Part shown: one piece after another, positions 28,305-37,930 of the stretch | How the letters are laid out: every line of letters starts with the position of its first letter | Position numbering within the stretch: the first letter of the stretch is position 1 | Source of the DNA: Rhodospirillales bacterium | GTDB taxonomy: Bacteria > Pseudomonadota > Alphaproteobacteria > ATCC43930 > CGMCC-115725 | DNA: 64,000 nucleotides | Assembly (NCBI GenBank): GCA_028291405.1 | Contig: JAQGID010000085.1 | Coordinates: forward strand, 1-64,000 | Reading direction: 5' to 3' | The notes under the pieces: generated by a model | The model's database searches: none | What the model was told of the DNA's origin: nothing | Seen by the model: only the letters and a program-made list of their open reading frames with translations | Program-made: the position numbers and the translations under genes

Positions 28305-29366
28305 GTGCCGGTCCTCGCCGCCAAACCCGCCGGCGCCATCGTCGAGGCGATTCTTATCCCAGCGCTGGCGCTGGTGACGGCGCTGCTGCTGTTCGGCGTC
28401 TTCTGCGCCTTCCGCGGCGTCGCGCCCTTCGAGCTCTACGCCCTGATGTTTCAGGGTGGGTTCGGCTCGTGGTTCTCGTGGCAGAACACGCTGATCCGCG
28501 CCGCGCCGCTGCTGCTGACGGCGCTTTGCACGGCCTTGCCGGCGCAGCTCGGGATGGTGGTGATCGGCGGCGAGGGCGCCTTCGTCCTCGGCGGTCTCGC
28601 CGCCGCCAGCGCCGCAATCGCGCTGCACGGCGCGGCGCCGCTCGCCGTGCAGCTCGCCATGGCGGCGGCCGGGCTGCTGGCGGGCGGGTTGTGGATCGCC
28701 ATGGTTGGAGCGCTGCGCCAGTATCGCGGCGTCAACGAGACGATCTCGAGCCTGCTCCTCGTCTATATCGCGATCGCTTTGCTGAACCATCTCGTCGAAG
28801 GGCCGCTGCGCGATCCCGGCAGCCTGAACAAACCGTCCACCCCGCCGATCGGTGACGCCTACATGCTCGCCAACATTCCCGGCACCGAGGTTCATTGGGG
28901 CTTCGCCTTCGGCGTCGTCGTCTGTGTCCTCGCCTACGTGCTGATCCATCACACCGTCTTCGGCTTTTCGGCACGGGTCGTCGGCGGCAATGCGCGCGCT
29001 GCGAAGGTCGTCGGGCTGCCGATCGGCAGGCTCGTCCTCGGGATCACCTTCCTCGCGGGTGCTGCGCCCGGTCTTGCCGGCATGGTCGAGGTCGCGGCCG
29101 TCGACGGCCAGGCGAACGGCACGCTGGTTGCCGGCTACGGCTATACCGGCATCCTCGTCTCGTTTCTCGCGCGGCATCACCCGCTGGGCATTATCCCGGT
29201 GGCGATCCTGATGGGCGGCATCAGCGCCAGCGGCGGCTTGCTGCAGCGCCGCCTCGGCCTGCCGGACGCCGCGACGCTGGTGCTGCAGGGCACGGTCTTC
29301 ATGTGCCTTCTCGGCAGCGAGGTGCTCCACGGGCGCCTCAGCCTGCCGCGGCTGCAGAGGGCCTAG
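28305..29366 (+). CDS. ABC transporter permease (BMP/nucleoside type)
   Basis: Hydrophobic; YRGVNETISSLLLVYIAIALLNHLVEGPLRDP. Confidence 0.88.
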   Translation: MPVLAAKPAGAIVEAILIPALALVTALLLFGVFCAFRGVAPFELYALMFQGGFGSWFSWQNTLIRAAPLLLTALCTALPAQLGMVVIGGEGAFVLGGLAAASAAIALHGAAPLAVQLAMAAAGLLAGGLWIAMVGALRQYRGVNETISSLLLVYIAIALLNHLVEGPLRDPGSLNKPSTPPIGDAYMLANIPGTEVHWGFAFGVVVCVLAYVLIHHTVFGFSARVVGGNARAAKVVGLPIGRLVLGITFLAGAAPGLAGMVEVAAVDGQANGTLVAGYGYTGILVSFLARHHPLGIIPVAILMGGISASGGLLQRRLGLPDAATLVLQGTVFMCLLGSEVLHGRLSLPRLQRA

Positions 29367-29369
29367 GCA

Positions 29370-30296
29370 ATGACCGATGTCGCGCTCGGCTGGTGGGGCG
29401 TGCCGCTGGCGCTGCTCGGCGGCGCGATCCGTGCCAGCACTCCCTTCCTCTTCGTCAGCCTCGGCGAATGTCTCACCGAGAAGAGCGGCCGGATCAATCT
29501 CGGCCTCGAGGGCATCCTCGTGATGGGGGCGATGAGCGGTTACGCGATCTCGTACCTCACCGGCTCGCCCTGGCTCGGCGTGCTCGTCGCCGGCGGCGTC
29601 GGCGCCCTGCTCGGCGTCTTGCACGCGGTGATCTGCGGCTTGAAGCGCGTCAACGACATCGCCGTCGGCATCGCGCTGATGCTGTTCGGCATCGGCCTCG
29701 CCTTCTTTCTCGGCAAGAGCTTCATCCAGCCGGCGGCGCCGATGCTGCCCTCGCTCGACCTCGGCTGGTGGAGCGGCATCGCGCAGGTGCATGCCGCCCT
29801 GCAGGTCAATGTGCTGTTCATCGTCGGCCTGCTGCTCGCGCCGGCGATCGCCTGGGGGCTGCGCAACACGCGCTGGGGCCTCGTCCTGCGTATGGTCGGC
29901 GACAGCGCCGATGCGGCGCTGGCGGCAGGCTATTCGGTCAATCTTGTCCGGCTGGCGGCGACCGCCGCGGGCGGCTTCCTCAGCGGCATCGGCGGCTCGT
30001 TCCTCTCCCTCTATTATCCCGGCAGCTGGAACGAGCGGCTGTCGAGCGGCCAGGGGATCACCGCGGTCGCCCTCGTCATCTTCGCACGCTGGCAGCCGAT
30101 GTACTGCGTCTATGCCGCCTTACTCTTCGGCGCCGCCGGGGCCATCGGCCCGGCGCTGCAATCGGTCGGCGTCACCTCGGGGTATTACCTCTTCAACGCC
30201 GCGCCCTACCTGCTCACGCTTTTGATCATGGCGGTGACGTGCTCGCCCAAACGCGCTCTGGTGGGCGCGCCCAGCGAACTGACGATCAGCAAATAG
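29370..30296 (+). CDS. ABC transporter permease (BMP/nucleoside type)
   Basis: SLGECLTEKSGRINLGLEGILVMGAMSGY signature of this permease family. Confidence 0.9.
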   Translation: MTDVALGWWGVPLALLGGAIRASTPFLFVSLGECLTEKSGRINLGLEGILVMGAMSGYAISYLTGSPWLGVLVAGGVGALLGVLHAVICGLKRVNDIAVGIALMLFGIGLAFFLGKSFIQPAAPMLPSLDLGWWSGIAQVHAALQVNVLFIVGLLLAPAIAWGLRNTRWGLVLRMVGDSADAALAAGYSVNLVRLAATAAGGFLSGIGGSFLSLYYPGSWNERLSSGQGITAVALVIFARWQPMYCVYAALLFGAAGAIGPALQSVGVTSGYYLFNAAPYLLTLLIMAVTCSPKRALVGAPSELTISK

Positions 30297-30305
30297 GAGC
30301 CTCGC

Positions 30306-30989
30306 ATGCTGGAACGCTTCATCCGGTCCGAACCCTATGCCTGGCCCTACAACGGCGATTTGCGGCCCGAGAATACGGCGCTCGTCATCATCGACATGCA
30401 GACGGATTTCTGCGGCATCGGCGGCTACGTCGATCGCATGGGCTACGATCTGTCGCTGACCCGGGCGCCAATCGAGCCGATTCGCACTGTGCTCGCCGCC
30501 ATGCGCCGCGCCGGATATCACATCATCCATACGCGCGAAGGGCATCGCCCCGACCTCTCGGACCTGCCGGACAACAAGCGCTGGCGCTCGCGGCAGATCG
30601 GCGCCGGGATCGGCGATCCCGGGCCTTGCGGCCGCATCCTGGTGCGTGGCGAGCCCGGCTGGGAGATCATCCCCGAGCTGGTGCCGCTGCTCGGCGAGCC
30701 GATCATCGACAAGCCGGGCAAGGGCTCGTTCTGCGCGACCGATCTCGAGCTGATGCTGCGGCTGCGCGGCATTCAGAATTTGGTGCTGACCGGCATCACC
30801 ACCGACGTCTGCGTCCATACGACGATGCGCGAGGCCAACGACCGCGGCTTCGAATGCGTGCTGGTGGAGGATTGCTGCGGCGCGACCGATCGCAGCAACC
30901 ATGAGCATGCGGTCAAGATGGTCAAGATGCAGGGCGGCGTCTTCGGCGCGATCGCGAATTCGGCGAGCCTGATCGCGGCGCTCGGCTGA
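30306..30989 (+). CDS. biuH: Cysteine hydrolase, biuret amidohydrolase-like
   Basis: Isochorismatase-like fold with [10 protein letters not shown] (Asp), [13 protein letters not shown] (Lys), [19 protein letters not shown] (Cys); [21 protein letters not shown]-terminus and cluster context. Confidence 0.8.
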   Translation: MLERFIRSEPYAWPYNGDLRPENTALVIIDMQTDFCGIGGYVDRMGYDLSLTRAPIEPIRTVLAAMRRAGYHIIHTREGHRPDLSDLPDNKRWRSRQIGAGIGDPGPCGRILVRGEPGWEIIPELVPLLGEPIIDKPGKGSFCATDLELMLRLRGIQNLVLTGITTDVCVHTTMREANDRGFECVLVEDCCGATDRSNHEHAVKMVKMQGGVFGAIANSASLIAALG

Positions 30990-32509
30990 TGCTCGATCCG
31001 ACGCCGCCGACCTTCGGCATCGAGGCGATCTCGGTCACCAAGCGCTTCGGCGGCTTCACCGCTCTCGACCAGGTCTCGCTGCGCGTCCGGCCAGGCAGCT
31101 TCCATGCGCTGCTCGGCGAGAACGGCGCCGGCAAGTCGACGCTCGTCAAATGCATCATGGGCTATTACCGCGCCGATGCCGGCGAGATCATTCTCGGCGA
31201 TCAGCAGCAGGTGATCGACAGCCCACGCACCGCGCATGAGCTCGGCCTCGGCATGGTCTATCAGCATTTCACGCTGGTCCCCAGCATGACGGTCGCCGAG
31301 AATTTCGTACTCGGCAAGACCCGGCTGCCGGCGGTGCTCAACTGGCGCGAGGAGCTGGCGCGGCTCGAGGCATTCTTTGCCGCGATGCCGTTCCGAGTCC
31401 CGCTCGACGTCCCGGCCAGCGGGCTCGCCGCCGGCGAGAAGCAGAAGGCCGAGATCACCAAGCAGCTCTATCTCGGCCGCCGCTTTCTCATCCTCGACGA
31501 GCCGACCTCGGTGCTGACGCCCAACGAGGCCGACGAAATGCTGGGCCTCCTCAAGCGGATGACGCGTGACGGACGGCTGACGGTGCTGATGATCACGCAC
31601 AAGCTGCGCGAGGTGATGGCCTTCGCCGACGAGGTCAGCGTGCTGCGCCGTGGCCGCCACGTCGGCGGCGGCAGGGTCGGCGAGATCGGACCCCGCGAAT
31701 GCGCCGAGCTCATGCTCGGCAACGCCGAGATCCGCCGGCTGACCGATCGCGGGGGCGTGCCGGGCGCGCCGATGCTCGAGATCGCCGGCCTGTCCGCCGA
31801 CGACGATCGCGGTCATCCGGCGTGCCGCGGCATCGACGTTACGGTGCGTGCCGGCGAGATCGTCGGCATCGCCGGCGTTTCCGGAAACGGTCAGCGCGAG
31901 CTGGTCGAGGCGCTCGACGGCCAGCGTCCCCCGTCCGGCGGCACGATCCGCGTCCATGGCAAGCTCTACCATGCGCGGCGCGACGAGATGCACGATGCGC
32001 GGTTCTACTGCCTGCCGGAGGAGCCGCTGCGCAACGCCTGCGTTGCCAGCATGAGCGTCGCGGAGAACCTGGTGATGCGCGATTTCGACCGGCCGCCCTT
32101 CGCGTTCGGCGGTTGGTGGCTGCGGCCGAGCAGCTTCCGCGCTGCCGCGGCACGGCTGGTCGAGCGCTATCGCGTGAAGACATCCTCGCTCGACGCGCCG
32201 ATCGGGACGCTCTCCGGCGGCAACGTGCAACGCTGCGTGCTGGCCCGCGAGCTTGGCGGCGAGGTCGCGGTGCTGGTCGTCGCCAACCCGTGCTTCGGCC
32301 TCGACATGGCGGCGGTCGCCGAGATCCACGCCCAGCTCATGGAGGCGCGCAACCGCGGCGCCGCCATCCTGCTCGTGAGCGAGGACCTCGACGAGCTGCT
32401 CGAGCTATCCGATCGCATCTTCGTCATGTTCAACGGCCGCCTCGTGCACGAGGCGGCTGCCGCGACAACCGATCGCGTCGCAATCGGCCGCCACATGGCC
32501 GGTCATTGA
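30989..32509 (+). CDS. ABC transporter ATP-binding protein (two ABC domains, BMP-type system)
   Basis: LLGENGAGKSTLVKCIMGYY, GIAGVSGNGQRELVEALDG, LSGGNVQRCVLAREL. Confidence 0.9.
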   Translation: MLDPTPPTFGIEAISVTKRFGGFTALDQVSLRVRPGSFHALLGENGAGKSTLVKCIMGYYRADAGEIILGDQQQVIDSPRTAHELGLGMVYQHFTLVPSMTVAENFVLGKTRLPAVLNWREELARLEAFFAAMPFRVPLDVPASGLAAGEKQKAEITKQLYLGRRFLILDEPTSVLTPNEADEMLGLLKRMTRDGRLTVLMITHKLREVMAFADEVSVLRRGRHVGGGRVGEIGPRECAELMLGNAEIRRLTDRGGVPGAPMLEIAGLSADDDRGHPACRGIDVTVRAGEIVGIAGVSGNGQRELVEALDGQRPPSGGTIRVHGKLYHARRDEMHDARFYCLPEEPLRNACVASMSVAENLVMRDFDRPPFAFGGWWLRPSSFRAAAARLVERYRVKTSSLDAPIGTLSGGNVQRCVLARELGGEVAVLVVANPCFGLDMAAVAEIHAQLMEARNRGAAILLVSEDLDELLELSDRIFVMFNGRLVHEAAAATTDRVAIGRHMAGH

Positions 32510-32519
32510 TCGTCTGACT

Positions 32520-33911
32520 TCAGGCCACTGCCGCGACCGGTGCGGCGGCGACCCCGTCGCGCTCGAGCGCGAAGGCGACGCGCAGCGCATCGGCCTCGCG
32601 CCATGGCGCCGCGATCACCTGGATCCCGATCGGCAGGCGGCCCGGGCGATGGACCGGTACGGCGCAGATCGGCAAGCCGATGAACGAGAGCGGCTGGGTG
32701 AAGATCCCCAAATTAGGCCGCACCGCCATCTCGGTGCCGCCGATGGTCATCATCTCCTGCCCGATGAGCGGCGCCGGGCAGGGCGTCGACGGGGCGATGA
32801 TGACGTCGACGCCGTCGAACAGCGCGAGGACCTGCGAATGGTACCAGCGCCGGAATCGCTGCGCCTGCACCAGCCATGCCGCCGGCGTCAGCGCACCGGC
32901 GAGGAAGCGGTCGCGCGTCGTCGGATCGAAATCGTCAGGCCGCCGCTGGAGATCGGCGAGATGCTGGTTGGCACCTTCGGTCGCGGTGATCAGGAACGCG
33001 GCGGCACGTGCCCGCGCTGCTTCAGGGATCGTGACGTTCCGGGCCGCGCCCAAGGAAGCAGCGGCGATCGCGACGGCTTCCTGCGCGTCCGCGGTACCGC
33101 TCGGCGCGAAATAGCCGTCGGCGATGGCGATCCGCAGCCCCTCGGCACCGCGCTCGAGACCCTCGCTGACCGGCTCCGTCGGCCGATCGCTGCAGACCGG
33201 GTCCAGTGGGTCGAACCCCTGCATCGCGTCGTAGCACGACGCGAGGTCGCGGACCGAGCGCGCGAAGGGGCCAACGTGATCGAGGCTTGCGACGAAATGG
33301 GTCGAGCCGTGGCGGCTCAGCCTCCCATAGGTCGGCTTCAACCCGAAGATGCCGCAAAACGACGAGGGAACGCGGATCGAGCCGTTGGTGTCGCTGCCGA
33401 GCGACAACGGCACGAGGCCGCCGGCCACTGCCGCCGCCGAGCCGCCCGAGGAGCCGCCGGCGACGCGCGCCAGGTCGTGCGGGTTATGCGTCACCCCGTG
33501 ATGCGCGTTCTCGGTCGTGAAGCCATAGGCATACTCGTCCATGTTGAGGGCGCCGACCAGTATGGCGCCTGCATCGTGCAAGCGGCGGACGGCGAAGGCG
33601 TCGGCGGCGGCGGGACGGTGCTCGGTATCGATCTTGGAGCCGGCGAGCGTCACGACTCCCTTGATGTCGAACAGATTCTTCACGGCATAGGGCACGCCGG
33701 CGAGCGGACCCGGATCCTCGCCCTGCCAGCGCCGCGCGTCGATCGCCGCCGCCTCCTTGAGGGCGCGTTCCGGCATGACCTTGGTGAAGGCGTTGAGCTT
33801 GGGATCCAGCCGGGCGATCCGCTCGAGCGTGCGCTCGATCACGCGGACGGCGCTGACCGCGCCGCTGCGAACGCCGGCGGCAATCTCGGCGGCGAGGGCG
33901 GACTCGGTCAT
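32520..33911 (-). CDS. atzE: 1-carboxybiuret hydrolase subunit AtzE-like amidase
   Basis: Amidase signature (YAVKNLFDIKG, VAGGSSGGSAAAVAGG, GSDTNGSIRVPSSFCG); ATGA overlap with AtzG-like ORF. Confidence 0.85.
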   Translation of the reverse strand: MTESALAAEIAAGVRSGAVSAVRVIERTLERIARLDPKLNAFTKVMPERALKEAAAIDARRWQGEDPGPLAGVPYAVKNLFDIKGVVTLAGSKIDTEHRPAAADAFAVRRLHDAGAILVGALNMDEYAYGFTTENAHHGVTHNPHDLARVAGGSSGGSAAAVAGGLVPLSLGSDTNGSIRVPSSFCGIFGLKPTYGRLSRHGSTHFVASLDHVGPFARSVRDLASCYDAMQGFDPLDPVCSDRPTEPVSEGLERGAEGLRIAIADGYFAPSGTADAQEAVAIAAASLGAARNVTIPEAARARAAAFLITATEGANQHLADLQRRPDDFDPTTRDRFLAGALTPAAWLVQAQRFRRWYHSQVLALFDGVDVIIAPSTPCPAPLIGQEMMTIGGTEMAVRPNLGIFTQPLSFIGLPICAVPVHRPGRLPIGIQVIAAPWREADALRVAFALERDGVAAAPVAAVA

Positions 33912-34090
33912 GGGCGGAACACCGGTGCGGGCTCGCTCGCGTCGTCCAACGGAAAATCGAGGACGAGCGCCGCCAACGCGGCGATCCGCTCGATGTTGAG
34001 GATGACGCCGGGGAGTTGCTCCTCCGTGAGGTCGAGCTTCAGCATCGGCGCCGCGGCGGCGACATAAGCGCGGGCATTGAAATCCTCCAT
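33908..34090 (-). CDS. atzG: AtzG-like small subunit of 1-carboxybiuret hydrolase (DUF4089)
   Basis: MEDFNARAYVAAAAPMLKLDLTEEQLPGVILNIERIAALAALVLDFPLDD; start chosen by the GGGAGG RBS and sigma-54 site position. Confidence 0.8.
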   Translation of the reverse strand: MEDFNARAYVAAAAPMLKLDLTEEQLPGVILNIERIAALAALVLDFPLDDASEPAPVFRP

Positions 34091-34122
34091 GTCCTCCCTC
34101 CCGAAATCCACAGCGGAGATGG

Positions 34123-34138
34123 TGCAATCGCTGTGCCA
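34123..34138 (-). promoter_or_regulatory. Sigma-54 (-24/-12) promoter of atzG-atzE
   Basis: Minus strand TGGCACAGCGATTGCA (TGGCAC-N5-TTGCA), 33 nt upstream of atzG. Confidence 0.7.
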
Positions 34139-34230
34139 ATCAGCCGCGGAATTTCTGCTGCCGACGCGCGAAATCCGCTCGGATGTAGGCCGGCGGCCGC
34201 TATATTGGAACCCCTGACGCGTGGAGGCAT

Positions 34231-34605
34231 ATGGTCGAGGTCGACATTCCGGAAGTCCTGGCCGAGGTGACGGCGGTATTCGCCCGCTACGAGGCGGCGC
34301 TGGTCGGCAATGACGTCGCCGTCCTCGACGAGCTGTTCTGGAAATCGCCGCAGGTCCTGCGCTTCAGCCCGGATGCGACCTTGTACGGCTACGAGGCGAT
34401 CGCCGCATTCCGTGCCGGGCGCTCTCCCACCGGGTTGGCGCGTCGGCTGCACCATACGATCATCACCAGCTTCGGGCACGATTTCGCGACGGCGAACACC
34501 GAGTTCCTGCGCGAGGGTCAGCCCCTCGGGCGGCAAAGTCAGACATGGGTGCGCTTCGCCGAGGGCTGGCGAATCGTCGCCGCGCATATCAGCATGATCG
34601 GCTAA
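34231..34605 (+). CDS. atzH: AtzH-like protein (DUF3225, SnoaL/NTF2-like)
   Basis: [33 protein letters not shown]...[22 protein letters not shown]; adjacent to atzG/atzE. Confidence 0.8.
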   Translation: MVEVDIPEVLAEVTAVFARYEAALVGNDVAVLDELFWKSPQVLRFSPDATLYGYEAIAAFRAGRSPTGLARRLHHTIITSFGHDFATANTEFLREGQPLGRQSQTWVRFAEGWRIVAAHISMIG

Positions 34606-34621
34606 GCATCGCCGGGAAGCC

Positions 34622-34655
34622 GGCCGGCGCGGCGCGCTAACGCGCCGCGCCGGCC
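34622..34655. terminator. Strong GC hairpin between convergent genes
   Basis: GGCCGGCGCGGCGCG-CTAA-CGCGCCGCGCCGGCC, perfect 15-bp stem; no U-tract. Confidence 0.55.
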
Positions 34656-34701
34656 AAGCCGACCGCGATGTTTCACGTCTCCGCGAGACGTTCCCCGAAC
34701 G

Positions 34702-35562
34702 CTAAAGGTTGGCGACCCGTCGTTCTTCGAAGGGAACGACCGACATCGACGGGCGTCCGAGCGGCTGGCTCAGATCGCCCATCTCGGGCCGCAGCATCGA
34801 CTCGACGGCGCTTTCCCGCGAGCACGAAGTCAGCTCGTATTTATGCAGCTCCTCGCCCTCGCCCGGGCGCGTCCGCCAGATCCCGAGATCGAGCGCCGTT
34901 GCACCGTAGACATCGAAAGCATGCCGTCGCGCCAGCGCGCCTTCGATGATGCCGAGCAGCCACGACCAGCGCCAATGACAGAGCACCCAGACGTGATGCA
35001 GCCGCAGCATCGCGGCCAGCGTATCGCCGCCGCTGACCTCCTGCGAGAGATAGATCGAGCCCGAGAAGACGACATGGCAGGAGCGGATCGTCTTGGCGAT
35101 GCCGGCGCGGACGACGCAGCGGTCGGCGGGCGACCACATGCTGGCCGGGTCGCGTACCCAAAACTGGCCGCTCTCCATCTCCTCGGCGAGCGAGTTCTCG
35201 CACCAGATCAGCCGTGCCGCGATACAGCCCTGCGGAACGTTGCCGCGCATCAGGGCGAGAACCATCGTATCGGCGGCGCTGGCGTTCGGCTGGAAGCGGG
35301 GATCATTGGTCTGGATGATGCGCTTCATCCGGCCGCCGCTCGCGCGCTGGAGCTTCACGATGGAGTTGAGATCGTGACCCACCACCGCGTGCAGTCCCTG
35401 TTGCTCGAGCGCGCGGAGCAATGGAGGAAGCACCCGCGCACCCGCCATCTGCACCCAATCGAAGGGGAAGGTCTCCGGCGGGTTGAAGGCGTCGAGATAG
35501 GGTGCGAAGTCATTAACGTAGGGGTTGAACTCGCTGACGACGACGGAACTCGCGTTTGCCAT
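34702..35562 (-). CDS. Uncharacterised 286-aa protein
   Basis: Long ORF with protein-like composition (MANASSVVVSEFNPYVNDFAPYLDAF...); no family recognised. Confidence 0.6.
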   Translation of the reverse strand: MANASSVVVSEFNPYVNDFAPYLDAFNPPETFPFDWVQMAGARVLPPLLRALEQQGLHAVVGHDLNSIVKLQRASGGRMKRIIQTNDPRFQPNASAADTMVLALMRGNVPQGCIAARLIWCENSLAEEMESGQFWVRDPASMWSPADRCVVRAGIAKTIRSCHVVFSGSIYLSQEVSGGDTLAAMLRLHHVWVLCHWRWSWLLGIIEGALARRHAFDVYGATALDLGIWRTRPGEGEELHKYELTSCSRESAVESMLRPEMGDLSQPLGRPSMSVVPFEERRVANL

Positions 35563-35872
35563 TTTGGGAATGCCTCAGGGCCGTGGAGCAAGCAGTTCTC
35601 CCCGCAGGCCCCGGTTGCAGGGAGCACCAACGTGAACCCAGATCTTCGCACCTCTTGGGCAGGTCGCCAAACGCGCAATATTTCCGGTGTTCTTGGTCGT
35701 CGACAGAAGAAACAGAGGCGATACTTTGCCCAGGATTTGACCTCGGTACCTCGTTCTGATACCCGTATATGGTGTCCAGCCGGCTCTCGGCTACAAAATC
35801 TGGGTGTTGGCGAAACCGAATTGAACGGAGGTTCCCGCCGAGCACGCACGACGAAGGGCCGGGGGCGCAACA

Positions 35873-36103
35873 CTAGGCGATTCCGGCGCAGGCGCGCGCA
35901 ACGAGCGCGGGAGAAAGCCGCGACAGGCGCAGGTTCGCGGCGAGGCCGAACATGATTGCGGAAGCAACAAAACGGGCCTTACGCCACTCAACCTCAGCGC
36001 GTGTCGCTCCTGCGTCCTGCCCTGCCCCTGCCGCGGGTCTCCGCGATGGCGGAACGGCCTCCGAAGGGACGATCTTCGGCGTCGGCCGATCAATCAAATC
36101 CAT
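35873..36103 (-). CDS. Possible small uncharacterised protein
   Basis: 76-aa ORF with amphipathic C-terminal segment; no family recognised. Confidence 0.3.
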   Translation of the reverse strand: MDLIDRPTPKIVPSEAVPPSRRPAAGAGQDAGATRAEVEWRKARFVASAIMFGLAANLRLSRLSPALVARACAGIA

Positions 36104-36315
36104 ACGAGTTCCCGTGGCGTTTGATCTTGCCGTGCGATATTTTTTCAGACGAGGCGACGGATCGTGGAGCGTTGCCAGCCGTTTGGGTCATGAGTGCTCC
36201 TCCAAAACAAAGGAACCGGCCGCTCAACCCTTGCGGGGGAGCGGATAATGCAACAGTATTGACTTAGGCGGACTCCAACACTGGGGTCCGGGACTACATT
36301 GTTGGGTGGCGACCA

Positions 36316-37452
36316 ATGGTCGATTTTCAAGAGCGCTTCCGAGAAGCCCTGAGACGCCGTCTCTTTCCGAATGCGTCCGTACACCTGAAGGAGATCGCGG
36401 GCGCCATCGGGCGGTCGGAGAACACGGTGACGCGCTGGTGGCGCGGCGAGACGCGGGTCAACGGTGAGGATCTCGACAGGATCGCCAGTTTTTTCGGTCG
36501 CCGCGGCGACCGAACTTTTCTCGACGAAGTGTTCGACGGAGCCCTCACGACGACGGCCTCGGCGACCGACTCAGTCGAGGAAAAGGCGCTCGCGCTGGTC
36601 CGCCTGGCGTTCGCCGAGGCGGAGCGGCAGTCGCGGTTGACCAGCGATTGCAACATCTGGTTCACCCCGGATGGGGCGATGGAGGTGGCGAAGCAGGGCC
36701 ACTCGGAATTCGTCCGCCGCACCTTGGCCTTGCCGGAGAGTGCCGGCGACCTCATCGGCTATGCGACCAGAGTTCTCGGCTGGATCGGGTTGGTCGACCG
36801 TGCCGATGGCGTGGTGGTCGTCCGACACGACGCGCGGCGTGTCGCGCGCCTCGCGGCAGAGCGTGCCTGCGAATGGCTGGACGACCGTGCCGACCGCATC
36901 TCGCTTGTCCGGCGCTCGGTGCATATGGAGGGGCGGTGGATCGAGGCGACCCACGCCGGCGCCCATGTCGCGGCCTCGGCAATCGCGAAGGTCGCCTTCA
37001 TCTCGCGCGTCGTCCGACGCCCCTGGCACGTCACGCAACTGCCGCTCGCGTCGATTACCGATAAGCGCCTTACGGCGCTTCTACGCGCTCACAACGAGGC
37101 ACCGCAGCAGATCATCCACGCCGCGGCGGAGATGGGAGCCTTCACCACGAGCCATATATTCGCGGTCAGCGGCGACGACGTGACGTCGCGCCACGTCGCC
37201 ACTCAGTTCGGCTTCGATCCCCGGACGATCGAGGGCTTCAACGTGCTCTCGCGGCCGGACACGGATTACGCGCTGATGGTTCAGTCCCGCATCCTGCGGA
37301 CCAAGCGTGATGGCGCCAACTATTGCGAGCTCACCGGCACGATCGACGGGAACTACGTCCGCTATCTGAATCTTGCGCTGCCGGAGCCGGGGCCCGGGGG
37401 GCGCGTCCTTACCTCGACCGTCATCCTCGAGCTGACGCCGCTCGCCGCCTGA
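36316..37452 (+). CDS. Putative HTH (XRE-like) regulator with uncharacterised C-terminal domain
   Basis: N-terminal VHLKEIAGAIGRSENTVTRWWRGETRVNGEDLDRIASFF helix-turn-helix. Confidence 0.65.
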   Translation: MVDFQERFREALRRRLFPNASVHLKEIAGAIGRSENTVTRWWRGETRVNGEDLDRIASFFGRRGDRTFLDEVFDGALTTTASATDSVEEKALALVRLAFAEAERQSRLTSDCNIWFTPDGAMEVAKQGHSEFVRRTLALPESAGDLIGYATRVLGWIGLVDRADGVVVVRHDARRVARLAAERACEWLDDRADRISLVRRSVHMEGRWIEATHAGAHVAASAIAKVAFISRVVRRPWHVTQLPLASITDKRLTALLRAHNEAPQQIIHAAAEMGAFTTSHIFAVSGDDVTSRHVATQFGFDPRTIEGFNVLSRPDTDYALMVQSRILRTKRDGANYCELTGTIDGNYVRYLNLALPEPGPGGRVLTSTVILELTPLAA

Positions 37453-37595
37453 CGCCGGCAACCGCCATCGGCGCCGTCTATCGAGCGCCGTCGCGGACCG
37501 GTCCGCGCGCGCAGACGCCAAGGCCGCACGTTCAGGCACTGCCGGCGGGCTAAGGATCGAGGCTCGGCAATGCGCGGCTAAGGCCGCGCAAGAGG

Positions 37596-37802
37596 TCAGC
37601 GTGCTCGGAGGTTCGTCGCCGCCGACTTGCCGTTCTTGCCGATCTCGGTCTCGTAGTCGATGCTCTGACCTTCGTTGAGGGAGCTCAGCCCGGCACGCTC
37701 CACGGCCGAGATGTGCACGAAGACGTCAGGTCCCCCGCCCGACGGGGCGATGAAGCCGTAGCCCTTTTGGGCGTTGAACCATTTCACTGTTCCGGTCGCC
37801 AT
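37596..37802 (-). CDS. Cold-shock protein (CspA family)
   Basis: MATGTVKWFNAQKGYGFIAPSGGGPDVFVHISAVERAG. Confidence 0.95.
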   Translation of the reverse strand: MATGTVKWFNAQKGYGFIAPSGGGPDVFVHISAVERAGLSSLNEGQSIDYETEIGKNGKSAATNLRAR

Positions 37803-37930
37803 GGCAGGATCTTTACAATCGAGTTTCGAACCGTGGGAGCATGGCACGATCCGAAAGGGCCGTCAGCTTTAATTGACGGGTCACAAATCGCCGAATCCGC
37901 AAGCGACGGCGCAACCAGGGGGAGGGTACG

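Noticed and set aside
37837-37853. Sigma-54 promoter for the substrate-binding protein (TGGCACGATCCGAAAG)
   Set aside because: No -12 GC at correct spacing.
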